Part shown: positions 48,870-59,369 of the stretch, piece after piece | Layout: every line of letters starts with the position of its first letter | Position numbering within the stretch: the first letter of the stretch is position 1 | NCBI GenBank assembly: GCA_031002005.1 | Contig: CM061920.1 | Coordinates: 104,715,447-104,779,446 of the forward strand | DNA: 64,000 nt | DNA from: Vandiemenella viatica | Taxonomy: Eukaryota; Arthropoda; Insecta; Orthoptera; Morabidae | Reading direction: 5' to 3' | Program-made: the position numbers and the translations under genes | Notes under the pieces: generated by a model | What the model was told of the DNA's origin: nothing | Seen by the model: only the letters and a program-made list of their open reading frames with translations | The model's database searches: none

Positions 48870-50320
48870 TTAGGGAACAAGCCGCCCGAAAACCTAGGAT
48901 CACAGAAGAAATTTTGGAGCTGAGGAGGCAAAAAAATTCTCAGGATGAAGCAGGAAGAGAGAAATACAGGAAATTTAGAAATTAAATAAACGGTATATAC
49001 AAAAAAGCAAAAAAATGGTTACATTAAAAGTGTGAAGACGTAGAAAAGAAAATGGTCGTAGGAAAAGTAGATGTTGCATATAGGAAGATCAAACAGAATT
49101 TTGGAGATATGAAGAAAAGAGGTGTAAACATTAAAGCGTCCGATGAGAATCCTCTTTTAAGCTCAGAAGATAGAGCTAAACGATGGAAGCAATACATTGA
49201 GAAACTGTATGATGGGAACGATTTGAACAAGAGCGCAATGGAAAAGGAAGGCGATACCGACATTGATGACTTAGAAGATCCTGTTTTAAGGACAGAATAT
49301 GATTATGCTCTGAATGACTTGAAAACAAATAAAGCAATTTTAATTGATGAGATCCCTGCAGAACTTCTTAAATCCCTAGGAGAAGAAGGAATCAAAATAT
49401 TATTCAAACTGATATCAAAAATTTATAAAAGAGGAGAAATTCCAACTTAATTTAGTATAAATATCATCTTCACACTTCCGAAGAAAGCACAAGCCAGCAA
49501 ATGTGAGAATTATCACACCATTAGTCTAACATCACATGCTTCAAAATTACTGACCAGAATAATATACAGATAAATGGAAAGGGTAGCCTAAGAGATAGTA
49601 GGTGAAGATCAGTTTAGGTTTAGGAAAACCCGCGGTACAAGGGAAGCAATTCTGGTTTTAAGATTAATACTTGAACAGCGGATAAAGAAAACAAAGATAA
49701 TTTTATAGTGTTTGTTGATTTAGAAAAAGCTTTTGATAATGTTAGGTGGGACAAGATGTTAAAACTTTTAAGGAAGTCAGGTATAAAATCTCGAGATAAA
49801 AGTATATTTTATTAACTATATAAGACTAAAGAGGCTATAATAAAAGTAAAGAATCATGAGACACCTGCTTCAGTTAAAAAAGGGTGTAAGACATGGTCTA
49901 ATGTGGAACTTAATGATAACGAAGCATGGGCTTTAGGAATACGAGAAAGAAAGAAAATTGAAGCATTTGAAATGTGGTGCTACAGAAGAAAGCTGAAAAT
50001 TAAGTGGACAGACAATGTAAGAAATGAACGAGTTTTGGAAATGATGGGTGAGGAAAGAAGTTTGTGGAAGAAGCTTTCAGAAAGAAGAGACAGTCTGGTA
50101 GAACATATTTTGAGACATGCTGGATTGGTTAAATTGTTAGTGGAGGGAACAGTCGAAGATAAGAACTGTTGAGGAAGACAGAGATTAGAATATATGAAGC
50201 AGATAACTGAGGACGTGGGTTGTAAAGGGTGTATGTAGAAATGAAGAGGTTAGCACAAGATAGGAAGGGATGGAGGATTGCACCAAACCAGTCGAAAGAC
50301 TGATGACAGCAAATATAATA
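48870..50320 (+). pseudogene. LINE (non-LTR retrotransposon), internally deleted
   Basis: The plus strand reads through several frames. A linker comes first (KPRITEEILELRRQ, then DVAYRKIKQNFGDMKKRGVN at 49064). The reverse transcriptase start follows (YALNDLKTNKAI-DEIPAELLKSLGEEG), with FRKTRGTREAIL and the palm motif FVDLEKAFDNVRWDKM near 49708-49755. The sequence then jumps, without the YxDD active site, to the C-terminal region (FEMWCYRRKLKIKWTDNV near 49970, and GRQRLEYMKQI). The 3' end is GCACCAAACCAGTCGAAAGA, then TGATGACAGC. The family copies its RNA at a nicked target. This copy is dead: stops, frame changes and a deletion of the catalytic centre. Its 3' end recurs at 22085. Confidence 0.9.
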
Positions 50321-52570
50321 AATTATGTCCTTTGGAAACAACCAACACATTATAATAATGAACAAAATTGTTCCAGTACAATATCCTTTGACACTCCCGT
50401 TTTCACATCCACCTCTTCTGATGCTTCATTTCGTTCCTCCTGAGGTTGGTTAAAATAACGCCCGTCTAAAGAGAAGCAGGTTCCATCTGAGAGTAGCTTC
50501 TGCTTTTAAATCAACTAGATATCGCCATTTGTTTATGGTACTAAGGTAGATGACGTGGTGAGACGGAGAAACACTTAAATAGATACAAAAGAAGGAAAGT
50601 TTAAATAGTTTCGTGTAGAATGAAGTCTTGTGTACGTTCGTTATAATCATTTTATTTGTTAGCTGTTAGAGCTAAGAAGGGTAAGATCTAATACAAATAG
50701 AAGGAAGGAATGATTTTTTTATAATTCCTCACTTTTAGTTTTCAAAAAGAGCATATGCTTGTTTACTGAGACAATGCATGTGTATATTGAGTAGGCCACC
50801 TGTGTTTACTGCTGATTAGTGAGGTGGTGGTGTCTGCCTTTCGGAGTGGCCGCTCCAATATCGCAGTAACCCTCGGGTGGTTAGAGAGGTAGAAAGAAAG
50901 AATGGGAGCGCTGGACGCAGGCTGGGCCACAGCCGCAGCGACCTCAATTAAAATCTCAATTTCCGGCCGGCCCGTCGCTACGTGATACTGCCCACGGGCT
51001 GCCCTTACAGCCACACACTGCAAACAGTCCGACACGGGTCGAGGAGTCGAGGCTGCCGCTGTCGCGTGAGCTGGCACAGGCAATGCGCACGGGGAGCCGG
51101 TTCATATTACCGTTAAATAGAATACTGAGAAGACACATTCACCTGAATTCAAATCTCAGTAACTGATTCCGTTAATTCTTTTTGTTTTTATTTACCATGA
51201 TGCCTTCTGCCTATCATCAGTTTTAATTATTTCTCTAAAACGCAGCTAAAGTTTTCTGTTCTCATGATTAGGATTTTTAGGAATATAATTGTTTATTTGG
51301 AGTTTAGATATAAATTCAGCAGAATAAAGCAGCATAATTCCGGGTTTTTTTTGTTTTTTAAGGAAATTCAGAGTTGTGTTTACGGGAAAATTGTATAACT
51401 TATTCATTGGATGGAAATACCAGATTAAGCATTTTAGGAATACTCAAGGCTGATTGAGATGAACGTTGTGCAATTAAGAGAACCGAGTAATCATGTGTAA
51501 ATTAATTAGTACTGGAACTGTGGTAATTAAGGATAGAGTTAAATGGCATAATATAGTGTCAAAGGTGTGACTACTAGCCAGGATTTACCATGGGGTTTCT
51601 TTCGACTTCTCCTGTATGGCGAACCGCGTCAGTCTACAATCGATGATTTATAGTTGTTTCGAAAGAGTTGAATATGCAAACTGACGTACGTGTGACTCAC
51701 GAGATTTATGCTGGAAAGATGCGAAGCGCTTCTATCAGCTTTCAGAATTTCAAAGATACTCAGCAACCGTTTTCAGTTACTCTTTTATCTGTGGTTCTCG
51801 AGTGGATTCAGTTACTATAATTCTGCATATTCTGACTGAAGTACAGAAAACGACCAAACTGTAAGAATTATTACAACAACTGATTCTTTAAATAAATTAT
51901 CGCTTTCGATAATTTAAGTGATGGTGCGCTACAATAAATAATAAGGTTATGTGACATAACGGAAATATTTTTTAAAACAGAAAAAAGAACATAATATTTA
52001 GCTCCTTGAGCAAGGATGAAAATTAATAATATACGTATACTCTTAGAGAAAAAGCAAGACGATACAGGTTGCTATGGAAATATATACTCAAGAAATGTTA
52101 GCTATCGGCGTAGAAGCGTAGATCGGGTGCTTGTGATTATCATTGCCTAAAAGAACCTGCATTTTCGGAGATTAACCAAGTCCCTAGTGGATTAAAATAA
52201 TATACAATAAAAAAACTGTTTGGATCGAAAGAACTGAATTATTTATAATTATAACTACTTCACAAATCATCGATAATATCACAGTTACATTTAATACTTC
52301 AAATTAAAGTTTTGTGTCACCCATACAACTTGCAGTTTTTGTACACGTTCTGTAATTTGATACTGAAGGTTACTGAAAGGTGTGGAAGATTATCTTTCTG
52401 CCCAGCAACATTGGAGAACCATTTTCACCTCGGCAGCTTTTTAAGATATTAAGGGAAAAAAGCCATTTCGCAAGTTAGGCTATACAACCAGCTCAATGTG
52501 ATTATCATGACTCTTCCAGTGTATCAGTTCCTCCAATGTATCATTGTTACTAAGTATAGACGCCGCAAAA
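50321..52570. other. Unrecognised sequence with one GC-rich island
   Basis: No gene or known repeat recognised apart from the island at 50820-51090. Confidence 0.5.
50820..51090. promoter_or_regulatory. GC-rich island 8
   Basis: A block with CCTCGGGTGGTTAGAGAGG, CTCAATTAAAATCTCAATTT (homeodomain-like), CCGGCCGGCCCGTCGC and GTCGCGTGAGC, in AT-rich surroundings. The minus-strand 106-codon frame has no recognisable domain and is probably chance. Regulatory role inferred. Confidence 0.35.
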
Positions 52571-52574
52571 CGGA

Positions 52575-52700
52575 AATGTCATTTATACACACGCGGCCGG
52601 ACTCGAACCGGCGACCTTCGGCACGAGGAGCTACCGAGTCTGGAAAAGAAATAAGTTTCCAAACGTTTCGTCTAGTACTCGAGCGACTAAGCGTGAAGCG
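52575..52700 (-). repeat. tRNA-like sequence (pseudo-tRNA or SINE head)
   Basis: The minus strand contains GCCGGTTCGAGTCCGGC, a perfect 5-bp T-stem with a 7-base T-loop and box B. Upstream is GCTCGAGTACTAGACG, a poor box A. The distance and intervening sequence do not fold as a normal tRNA, so this is a tRNA-derived repeat and not a working tRNA gene. Confidence 0.6.
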
Positions 52701-53983
52701 TAGAAGGTAACTGAACGTCAAATGTTCTAATCCTGTTCTCTCACATTAAACAAATTACATGCACAATACAACAGCGATCGAAATATCACTCACTCCAGAA
52801 GACCATCAACTATTCCCGATAACATTCAACGATAACAAAAGTCAAGTATTCTCAAAACTATGAGGAATAGTAATGTATACCCTCACCCAAAAAATGATGA
52901 TGTCAACTCTTGTAATCTGTAACCAAGAAAATATTTGTCAATTGTAAATATCACATCTAGAATCCAAATTACATTTGTTGAAATTGGTTTTCTCGGTGAT
53001 TAGTATCAGCTGTGGCTAGGTGGTATATTTCTGTTAGTACACCGAATTTTTTTTTTAATATTTTAAACGTACTTCAGAAAACTTCTCCCGCCCCCTCCTC
53101 CTCCTCTCCTCCTCGCATACCCTCACCCTCCTTTGCTCTCGACTAGAACTTCCAATTGTAAGATCGTTTTACGAGTCGTCCGTTGGCACTTGAAATTTTC
53201 TAGTTAGTTCTTTCGTAGTAGCTACTACATTTGGTAGCAGGCAATTTAGTAGGTTGGCAGCGGAGGGACAGAAAGAGAGAAAAACCCCTTTAAAGATAGA
53301 GCGACGTGTGAGTTACGAGTCGCGCGGTGGCGGAGCGCAAGTTGCGACCTGGCAAGAGCAAAGTTGGGCTAAGTCGGCGAGCGGGGTCGAGATAGCGCAG
53401 TTCTTACCAGGGGGACCAACTTCCCAGTACGTGCTGTCCGGCTGCCGCAGAGGAATATCCTGCAACAAGTCGTAGCGTACTGTAATTTTTCCTCTAGAGA
53501 AGTTATTCGTCTATTACAAAATAATTACAAGGAACTTCCAAACTATGAAAAAGTGTGCTTCTATTTAAGTCTAGTATATAACAGTGACAATAAGTTGTTT
53601 TTGCCAGTTGTAAATATTTTATCACTGTAGTTATCCTCCATATCCTCTTCAGTTATTTTTTTCTAGGGCCCCTGCACAGCTGAACCTTTTCTGGCCTATC
53701 GTATCATCTACAATACACATAGCGCTTTTCACAGCTCATATGTTCGATCTTCTGCTTTTGGCAGCCCTGATTAGAAGCTTGGAATCCTGCAGCTGTACAA
53801 CATGGTTCGTCGAAATAAAGGTAAAGACATATATTTTTTTCCATGAAATAAAGTAACATGAAGCAGTAAAGTTGTGTGTATGATTTTCCTGCTTGACTCC
53901 AGAGGTATCATATATATACCATCTATAAAAAAATTAATTATTATCTGGATGTTGTGGATCATTTTCCTCAATTGCTGATAATA
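52701..53983. other. Unrecognised sequence with CpG-rich island 9
   Basis: A CT-rich run lies at 53085-53110. No gene recognised outside the island at 53240-53480. Confidence 0.45.
53240..53480. promoter_or_regulatory. GC/CpG-rich island 9, possible untranslated exon
   Basis: A 240-bp block rich in CpG (GCGACGTG, GAGTCGCGCGGTGGCGGAGC, GTCGGCGAGCGGGGTCGAG), open on the plus strand for 73 codons from a non-ATG start with no domain. The frame has no homology I know. It could be a promoter-proximal exon or LTR-like sequence. Confidence 0.3.
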
Positions 53984-54520
53984 TTAATAAATAAATTATG
54001 CCAAAGCAATTGACTTTTTTTGTGTTTATTTGTCTCCCGTACGCGTTTCACTTCTTTTGCAGTAGCATCTTCAGCGGAATTTTTCTATTAATTATGTACA
54101 AAAGTTTGTAATCAGGTTATGTTTGTGGTTTGTACAGTGGAATGAATTATTATCTAACTTATAATCTACTTACATTGTTTGGTCTATTGTATTTGCAAAT
54201 AATAACAAACACATAATGCAGTGCAAAAGTGTAGTGTTGTGAATCTCAAACATGAAGACACTTCCCACCGTTAATGCAAAAGCACTGATGCTGAGAATGG
54301 AGCTGAAAGAAATACAATAGACCAAAAAATGTAAGTAGATTACAAGTTAGATAATAATTCATTCCACTGTACAAACCACAAACATAACCTGATTACAAAC
54401 TTTTGTACATAATTAACAGAAAAATCCCGCTGAAGATGCTTCTGCAAAAGAAGTGAAACGCGTACGGGAGACAAATAAACACAAAAAAAGTCAATTGATT
54501 TGGCGTAATTTATTTATTAA
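53984..54520. repeat. Foldback element with 210-bp arms
   Basis: Arms 53984-54193 and 54312-54520 are nearly identical inverted copies. Shared outer end TTAATAAATAAATTA, then CAATTGACTTTTTTTGTG, GTCTCCCGTACGCGTTTCAC, and inner end GGTCTATTGTATTT. The loop is about 118 bp. Each arm contains CTGAAGATGCTTCTGC, then AGAAGTGAAACGCGT. There is no protein. Non-autonomous foldback, or head-to-head truncated copies. Confidence 0.94.
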
Positions 54521-54696
54521 AATTAATTATTGTTTCAAAAAAATTATGGCCATTCATTGTTAACTAGCATTAACACAAAGTAAATAACACAATAGTAGTT
54601 CTCTTGCATTATTAGTATGAGCTCGGGACTCAAGAGGATATAATATAAGTCTAACGTTCTGGTCATTTCAGAGGACAGAAATAGAAAATCACAAAC

Positions 54697-54748
<52 letters not shown>

Positions 54749-55633
54749 ATTTCGCGATATTTACGCTGCGTCCAAACACTCTTCCTTTTTTCCTAAAAGA
54801 CCCAGCAGGAGTCAGCACTCCTGCTGGGCTAGTCCCCTGAATAAGACCATAGGTTTTCGCAGAATCGTCGGGAAAAAGTTTGGAAGCCTCGTAAATCTCG
54901 CAAAGCTATGCACAACGTCATGATGGCTGCGAAGACCGGAAAATCGTGTACAAATGAATTTTAACACTGCGCTGATTGTTACAATTGATAATAATTATGG
55001 CATTTAACAGACGCATGCACAGCGGTCACCCCAGAAATAAGATATTAATTTTCATGAATTACAACTGTTAGGTATCTCGTGTAAATGAAATAATTAGTTC
55101 AAGAAGATTCACTTTCAAGTTGATTTATTTTCCTTTACGACATTGGACTCCAAAAATACTAGGTGAAAAACTAAACGAATGCTTCAGCGATTATAACTTT
55201 CAACACCAAAACTCAAACTAAGTTTCAAAAAACTACTACTCTGAATACTAAAAACTAGTCTCTGGCGACAGCCTATATAAGCTTTACAGAAAATTCTATA
55301 ATAATTCAAAGACTTCCGACCGACGTTTCTGGAATTGTAACAATACTTAAACAATTAGAAGAACCAGAATTAATACAAAATAATTCACAACCTTTATGAA
55401 ATGACAATTAAACATATTTACACACAAAATTATCCACAAAAAGCAGTCCAAACTGTTGCAAATTGTTCTCTAAACATCATAGCTCACCTCAATACTTGGA
55501 ATTAAATTGTTAAAGACGTGCTGGATTATTGCGTAACATGCATGGAACTATTAAAGAAAACATGATTATGGCATAATTAATGTTAAAATTTGTACGAAAC
55601 TTTTTCCTAGAGTTTATATAAACACCATGTAAT
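54521..55633. other. Unrecognised sequence with T run and hairpin
   Basis: A 43-base T run (54699-54741) and a 12-bp perfect hairpin, CCCAGCAGGAGT/ACTCCTGCTGGG with a 4-base loop, at about 54808-54835. The T run may be the tail of a minus-strand retroposon covering the hairpin region. No gene recognised. Confidence 0.55.
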
Positions 55634-55834
55634 CTTATATATATATAAAAATAGACGTGTTTTTTCCTATATTTCACTTTTCAGCCACCACTACCTAGCA
55701 CAGATCACTGATGTTTGTGGGTGGAAGTAGCATGGAGTTTCCTGTCGTGCACAACGTTGGCCGAATGCCGATAGCTGTGGGGATGTGGGAGATACAGTAG
55801 AACCTCGATAAGTTAAAGTCCAAGGGAAACTCAA

Positions 55835-55880
55835 AATATTTTAAGTTATAGAGGTTTTAAGTTATCAAGGGTCCATGTTA
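55835..55880. repeat. Subterminal repeats, left side of Tigger
   Basis: TTTTAAGTTATAGAGGTTTT followed by AAGTTATCAAGGG. Each repeats the AAGTTATCGAGGTT core found at the termini, in direct orientation. Confidence 0.85.
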
Positions 55881-56049
55881 GGGATAGGTTAATATAGAGG
55901 TAGGTATGTACAGTACATATGTATGTATGTACCCTTGTTCCTATTTTTACTCGAATGCGTCAGAAGGATTGGTTCAATAAAATACAGAAATTTAAATAAT
56001 CATATTTGTTTATTCACATTGCACACGTTACATAAAAATAAAACAACAA

Positions 56050-57557
56050 TTAAAGGTTTAGTCTACTTAAAAAGTCTGTGATTTTCTTTTGTTTTAAACA
56101 ATTCACAGTTTCTAAATCGATTTGATTTTCAATGACAAATAGAGAGGAGAATACATTATCTTTTATGTTGCTACACTGCTCTATCAATGATCGTACAGTT
56201 GTTAAAGCTCTTTTTGCTTCGTTGATTGATACGCTCGTAGATGAAGTTTGTGGCTCGTCGTTAAAATCATCGTCTTTATCACTTTCAATGCAGTTGTTTA
56301 CTGATTCCAATATTTCTTCCTCTGTTAACGTCCCTGCTGTGACTACTTCATCATCGCAAGTAACGAAGTTTTCAAAAGTAATGTTTGACCCAGACATGTG
56401 CTTATTCCATTCTTCAGGCACATTATTATCTTCCTCTTCAATGATTTCTTGAGGTTCTGAAGAAAAACCACAGGTTCTAAAGCAGTTTTTTACTGCAAGG
56501 GGTGTTACGTTTCACCAAGCTTTGTCCACCATCCTCATTGCTTGAAGAACATTAATAGAAGAAATCGTATTTTGCTCCATATCAGCTATCATTTTTCTAA
56601 CAACTTCTTTTCTGTATAATGTTTTAAAATTTTTAATTATACCCTGATCCAAAGGTTGAAGTGATGTTGTGTTTGGTGGAAGAAATTGTACTTTGACTGC
56701 CTTTAATGGTGGTATGTCCCAGTGTGCTGTGCAGTTGTCGATAAACAGAATAATTTTTCTATTTGAAGTTACCATTTGCTTATCTATGTTAATCAGCCAG
56801 TTTTTAAAAAGTTCGGCTGTCATCCATGCTTTTTTATTGGCTTCATAATCCATGGGTAGTGATTTTAGGCCTGCAAAGCACCGAGGTTTTGTTGACTTGC
56901 CTATACTTAAAGGTTTCAGTTTTTCTGTGCCCGTAGAATTTGCAGAAAGCGGAATCGTAAGTCGTTCTTTGCTGTGCTTTCCTTCATGACATTTTTCATT
57001 TTTGTATATTAATGTTTTGTCGGGAAGACATTTGAAAAATAGACCCGTTTCGTCAGCGTTAAAAACATCATTGGGATCATAATCATTCACTAAATTATGT
57101 AATTCAGATTTCCATTCTTGGCAGACTGATTTGCTTTCGCTCGCACTTTCGCCGCACATTTTTTAAATGCTAAATCATGTCGTTTCTTAAAGTTCTCTAA
57201 CCAGCCATTGCTGGCTTTAAAATTTTTGATTTTCAGCGAATTAGCGAACTCTTTAGCTTTTTCTTTCAGTATGGGTCCACTAACACTGATGTTGTTTCGA
57301 CACTGTTTGAACCACGTAAACAAACATTGTTCTAAATTATCGAATTCGGCAATTTTTCGTCTTTTACATTGAAGACTTTCTCCTGATTCTTGTTTCTTCA
57401 AGATTTCAGCTTCTTTTTTAATGATGATTGATAATGTACTCTCATGTATCCCAAACTGAGTTGCAACTTCTTTCCTTTTCAATCCATTTTTCACTGCTTC
57501 TATAGCTTTTAATTTATCAGCGTATGTGAGTGTTGTTAGTTTTCTTCTTGAACTCAT
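56050..57557 (-). pseudogene. Tigger/pogo transposase, one frameshift and one stop
   Basis: It starts at ATG 57557. An N-terminal psq-type helix-turn-helix (TYADKLKAIEAVKNG, VATQFGIHESTLS) spans residues about 8-55. A CENP-B-type DNA-binding domain follows (CLFTWFKQCRNN, GWLENFKKRHDL). The frame shifts near 57155. The catalytic DDE_1 domain then has NADETGLFFKCL, ILFIDNCTAHW and TSLQPLDQGIIKNF, supplying three aspartates. A TGA at 56512-56514 interrupts the frame, right after an AW pair and before NVTPLAVKNCF; the C-terminal tail stays open in the same frame to 56050. Only these two breaks are seen, so the copy is fairly young but inactive. The enzyme class cuts and pastes at TA sites. Confidence 0.93.
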
Positions 57558-57819
57558 TTTAAGCCAGTTTTATCACACAGTAGGTAAAGCGATGTTTCCA
57601 GGACAATGATCAAAAACTTATGATCCAAGTAAGACGTTGTCTTAAGGCTAACCGCCGCAAAGCTTTAAAGAATTTCGAAGAAGCAAACAATAGGTGACAT
57701 ATGTACTGTACATTGTTTACGTTAACAATTTAACTAGTGAACACGTGCAAGCAATAAATACAGTACCGAAACCTTTTGTTTTGCACACTCTTTCAAAATG
57801 CCTCATTGACAAACAATTT

Positions 57820-58009
57820 TATGTTATAGAGGTTGTGGAAACATTTCTTTAAGTTACTGAGAGTCGATGCAGAGATTACTTATTTAAGTTATAGAGGTTG
57901 CGTATTTTAAGTTATAGAGGTTTTGGGCTCTGATGGGAAGGGAACATATTATTTTTTGAAGTTATAGAGGTTTTTAAGTTACCGAGGTTTGAGTTATCGA
58001 GGTTCTACT
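57820..58009. repeat. Subterminal repeat cluster, right side of Tigger
   Basis: AAGTTATAGAGGTT-like units recur near 57824, 57893, 57909, 57958, 57975 and 57991, ending in the terminal GAGTTATCGAGGTTC. Clustered copies of the end motif are likely transposase-binding sites, an inference from other transposons. Confidence 0.85.
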
Positions 58010-59369
58010 GTATAATGATTAAAGTTGGTCAGTGCAGGGCGTTTTCATATTTCGACCAAAAATTCGTATCTCCGTATACTTCTCTTTCCTCCCACAACTA
58101 CATAACATAGTCTTTTGGTGTTTATGTGTGGTAGTAGAATCGTCTTTCCTGTCGTGCACTATGGTTGTTAGATGTCGGTAGCTATGGGGATGTGGGAGAT
58201 ATGGGGGTTGAAAGTGGTCGACCTCTGGCAGTTTCATACTTCTGCCAAAGACAAAAATGTCATGGTGTATCACTTTTCAGCGAAAACTATAGATCACAGA
58301 TAACTGGCGTTTGTGTGTAGTAGTAGCACAGAGTCACCTTTCGATCACAACAGCGGCCGAATTTCAGAAACTGTGGTACTATGGTAGATATGGTGGTTGT
58401 AAGTGGCCGACCAAGGATATTTTCGTATTTCGACTGTCTCCGCATATGTCACTTTTCTGCCACAACTACATAGCATAGAGCATTGATGTTTGTGTTTGGT
58501 AGTAGAATCGTATCTCATGTAGTGCACTATGGTTGTTAGATGTCTGTAGCTATGGGGGTGTGGGAGAAATGAGGGTTGAAAATGGTCGACCTGTGGCAGT
58601 TTCATACTTCTGCCAAAGACAAAAGTGTCATGGTGTATCACTTTTCAGCGAAAACTATAGATCACAGATAACTGGCGTTTGTGTGTAGTAGTAGCACAGA
58701 GTCACCTTTCGATCACAACAGCGGCCGAATTTCAGAAACTGTGGTACTGTGGTAGATATGGTGGTTGTAAGTGGCCGACCAAGGATATTTTCGTATTTCG
58801 ACGAAAGGCATGTGTCTCCGCAGATTTCACTTTTCTACCACGACTACATAGCATATAGCATTGGTGTTTATGTGTGGTAGCAGAATCGTGTCTGTTGTCG
58901 TGCACAATGGTTGTTAGATGTCTGTAGCTATGGGGGTGTGGAAGATATGGGGGATGAAAATGGTCGACCTGCGGCAATTTCATATTTCTGCCAAAGACGC
59001 ATGTGTCACGGTGTATCACTTTTAAGTGAAAACTACCAATCGCAGATCACTGGCGTTTTTGTGTGGTAGTAACACAGAGTCTTCCATCGATCACAACGTT
59101 GGTCGAAATTCGGTAACTGTGGGAGTGTGTGAGATATGGTGTTTGAAATTGGTAGATCATGAATATTTTCGTGTTTCATCCAAAGACTTGTGTGTATCCG
59201 TAAATTTTACCTTGCTGCCGGAACTACATAGCGCAGAAGACTGGTCACTTGTGTGTGGTAATAGTATCGAGTCTCCCATCGTGCACTAGGGTGGTTAGAT
59301 GTCTATAGCTGTCAATATGAATTCTTTACAATCACGAACGAAGTCGTGGGTACCAGCTAGTATTTTTAT

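Larger units (their letters stand above)
55795..58010 (-). mobile_element. Full-length Tigger/pogo-type DNA transposon
   Basis: A 2216-bp element flanked by TA on both sides (55793-55794 and 58011-58012), the target site of this superfamily. The ends are inverted: CAGTAGAACCTCGATAA on the left and its complement TTATCGAGGTTCTACTG on the right (17 bp exact). It carries one transposase gene on the minus strand. It sits inside the 187-bp array, and removing it restores array-like sequence (GGGAGATA then the next monomer part). Boundaries are therefore well supported. Confidence 0.95.
55634..59369. repeat. Tandem array of about 187-bp monomers (dimeric unit), split by a Tigger insertion
   Basis: Array parts at 55634-55794 and 58013-59369. 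The landmark CACTTTTC (and variants) before a CACAACTACATAGCA or GAAAACTATAGATCAC part lies near 58085, 58270, 58450, 58640, 58830, 59018 and 59208. That is about 187 bp per monomer with two types alternating, so a 370-378-bp dimer. Stretches at 58293-58440 and 58662-58803 are almost identical, implying recent local duplication. Left edge is ATATATATATAAAAATAGAC; right edge is GGGTACCAGCTAGTATTTTT. Confidence 0.92.

Noticed and set aside
52575..52700. Functional tRNA gene
   Set aside because: Only the T-arm is perfect. The A box, anticodon arm and acceptor pairing cannot be fitted to a normal length.
58019..59019. Three similar minus-strand frames suggesting a small gene family
   Set aside because: They are frames through the 187-bp tandem array; the similarity comes from the DNA repeat, not from coding constraint.
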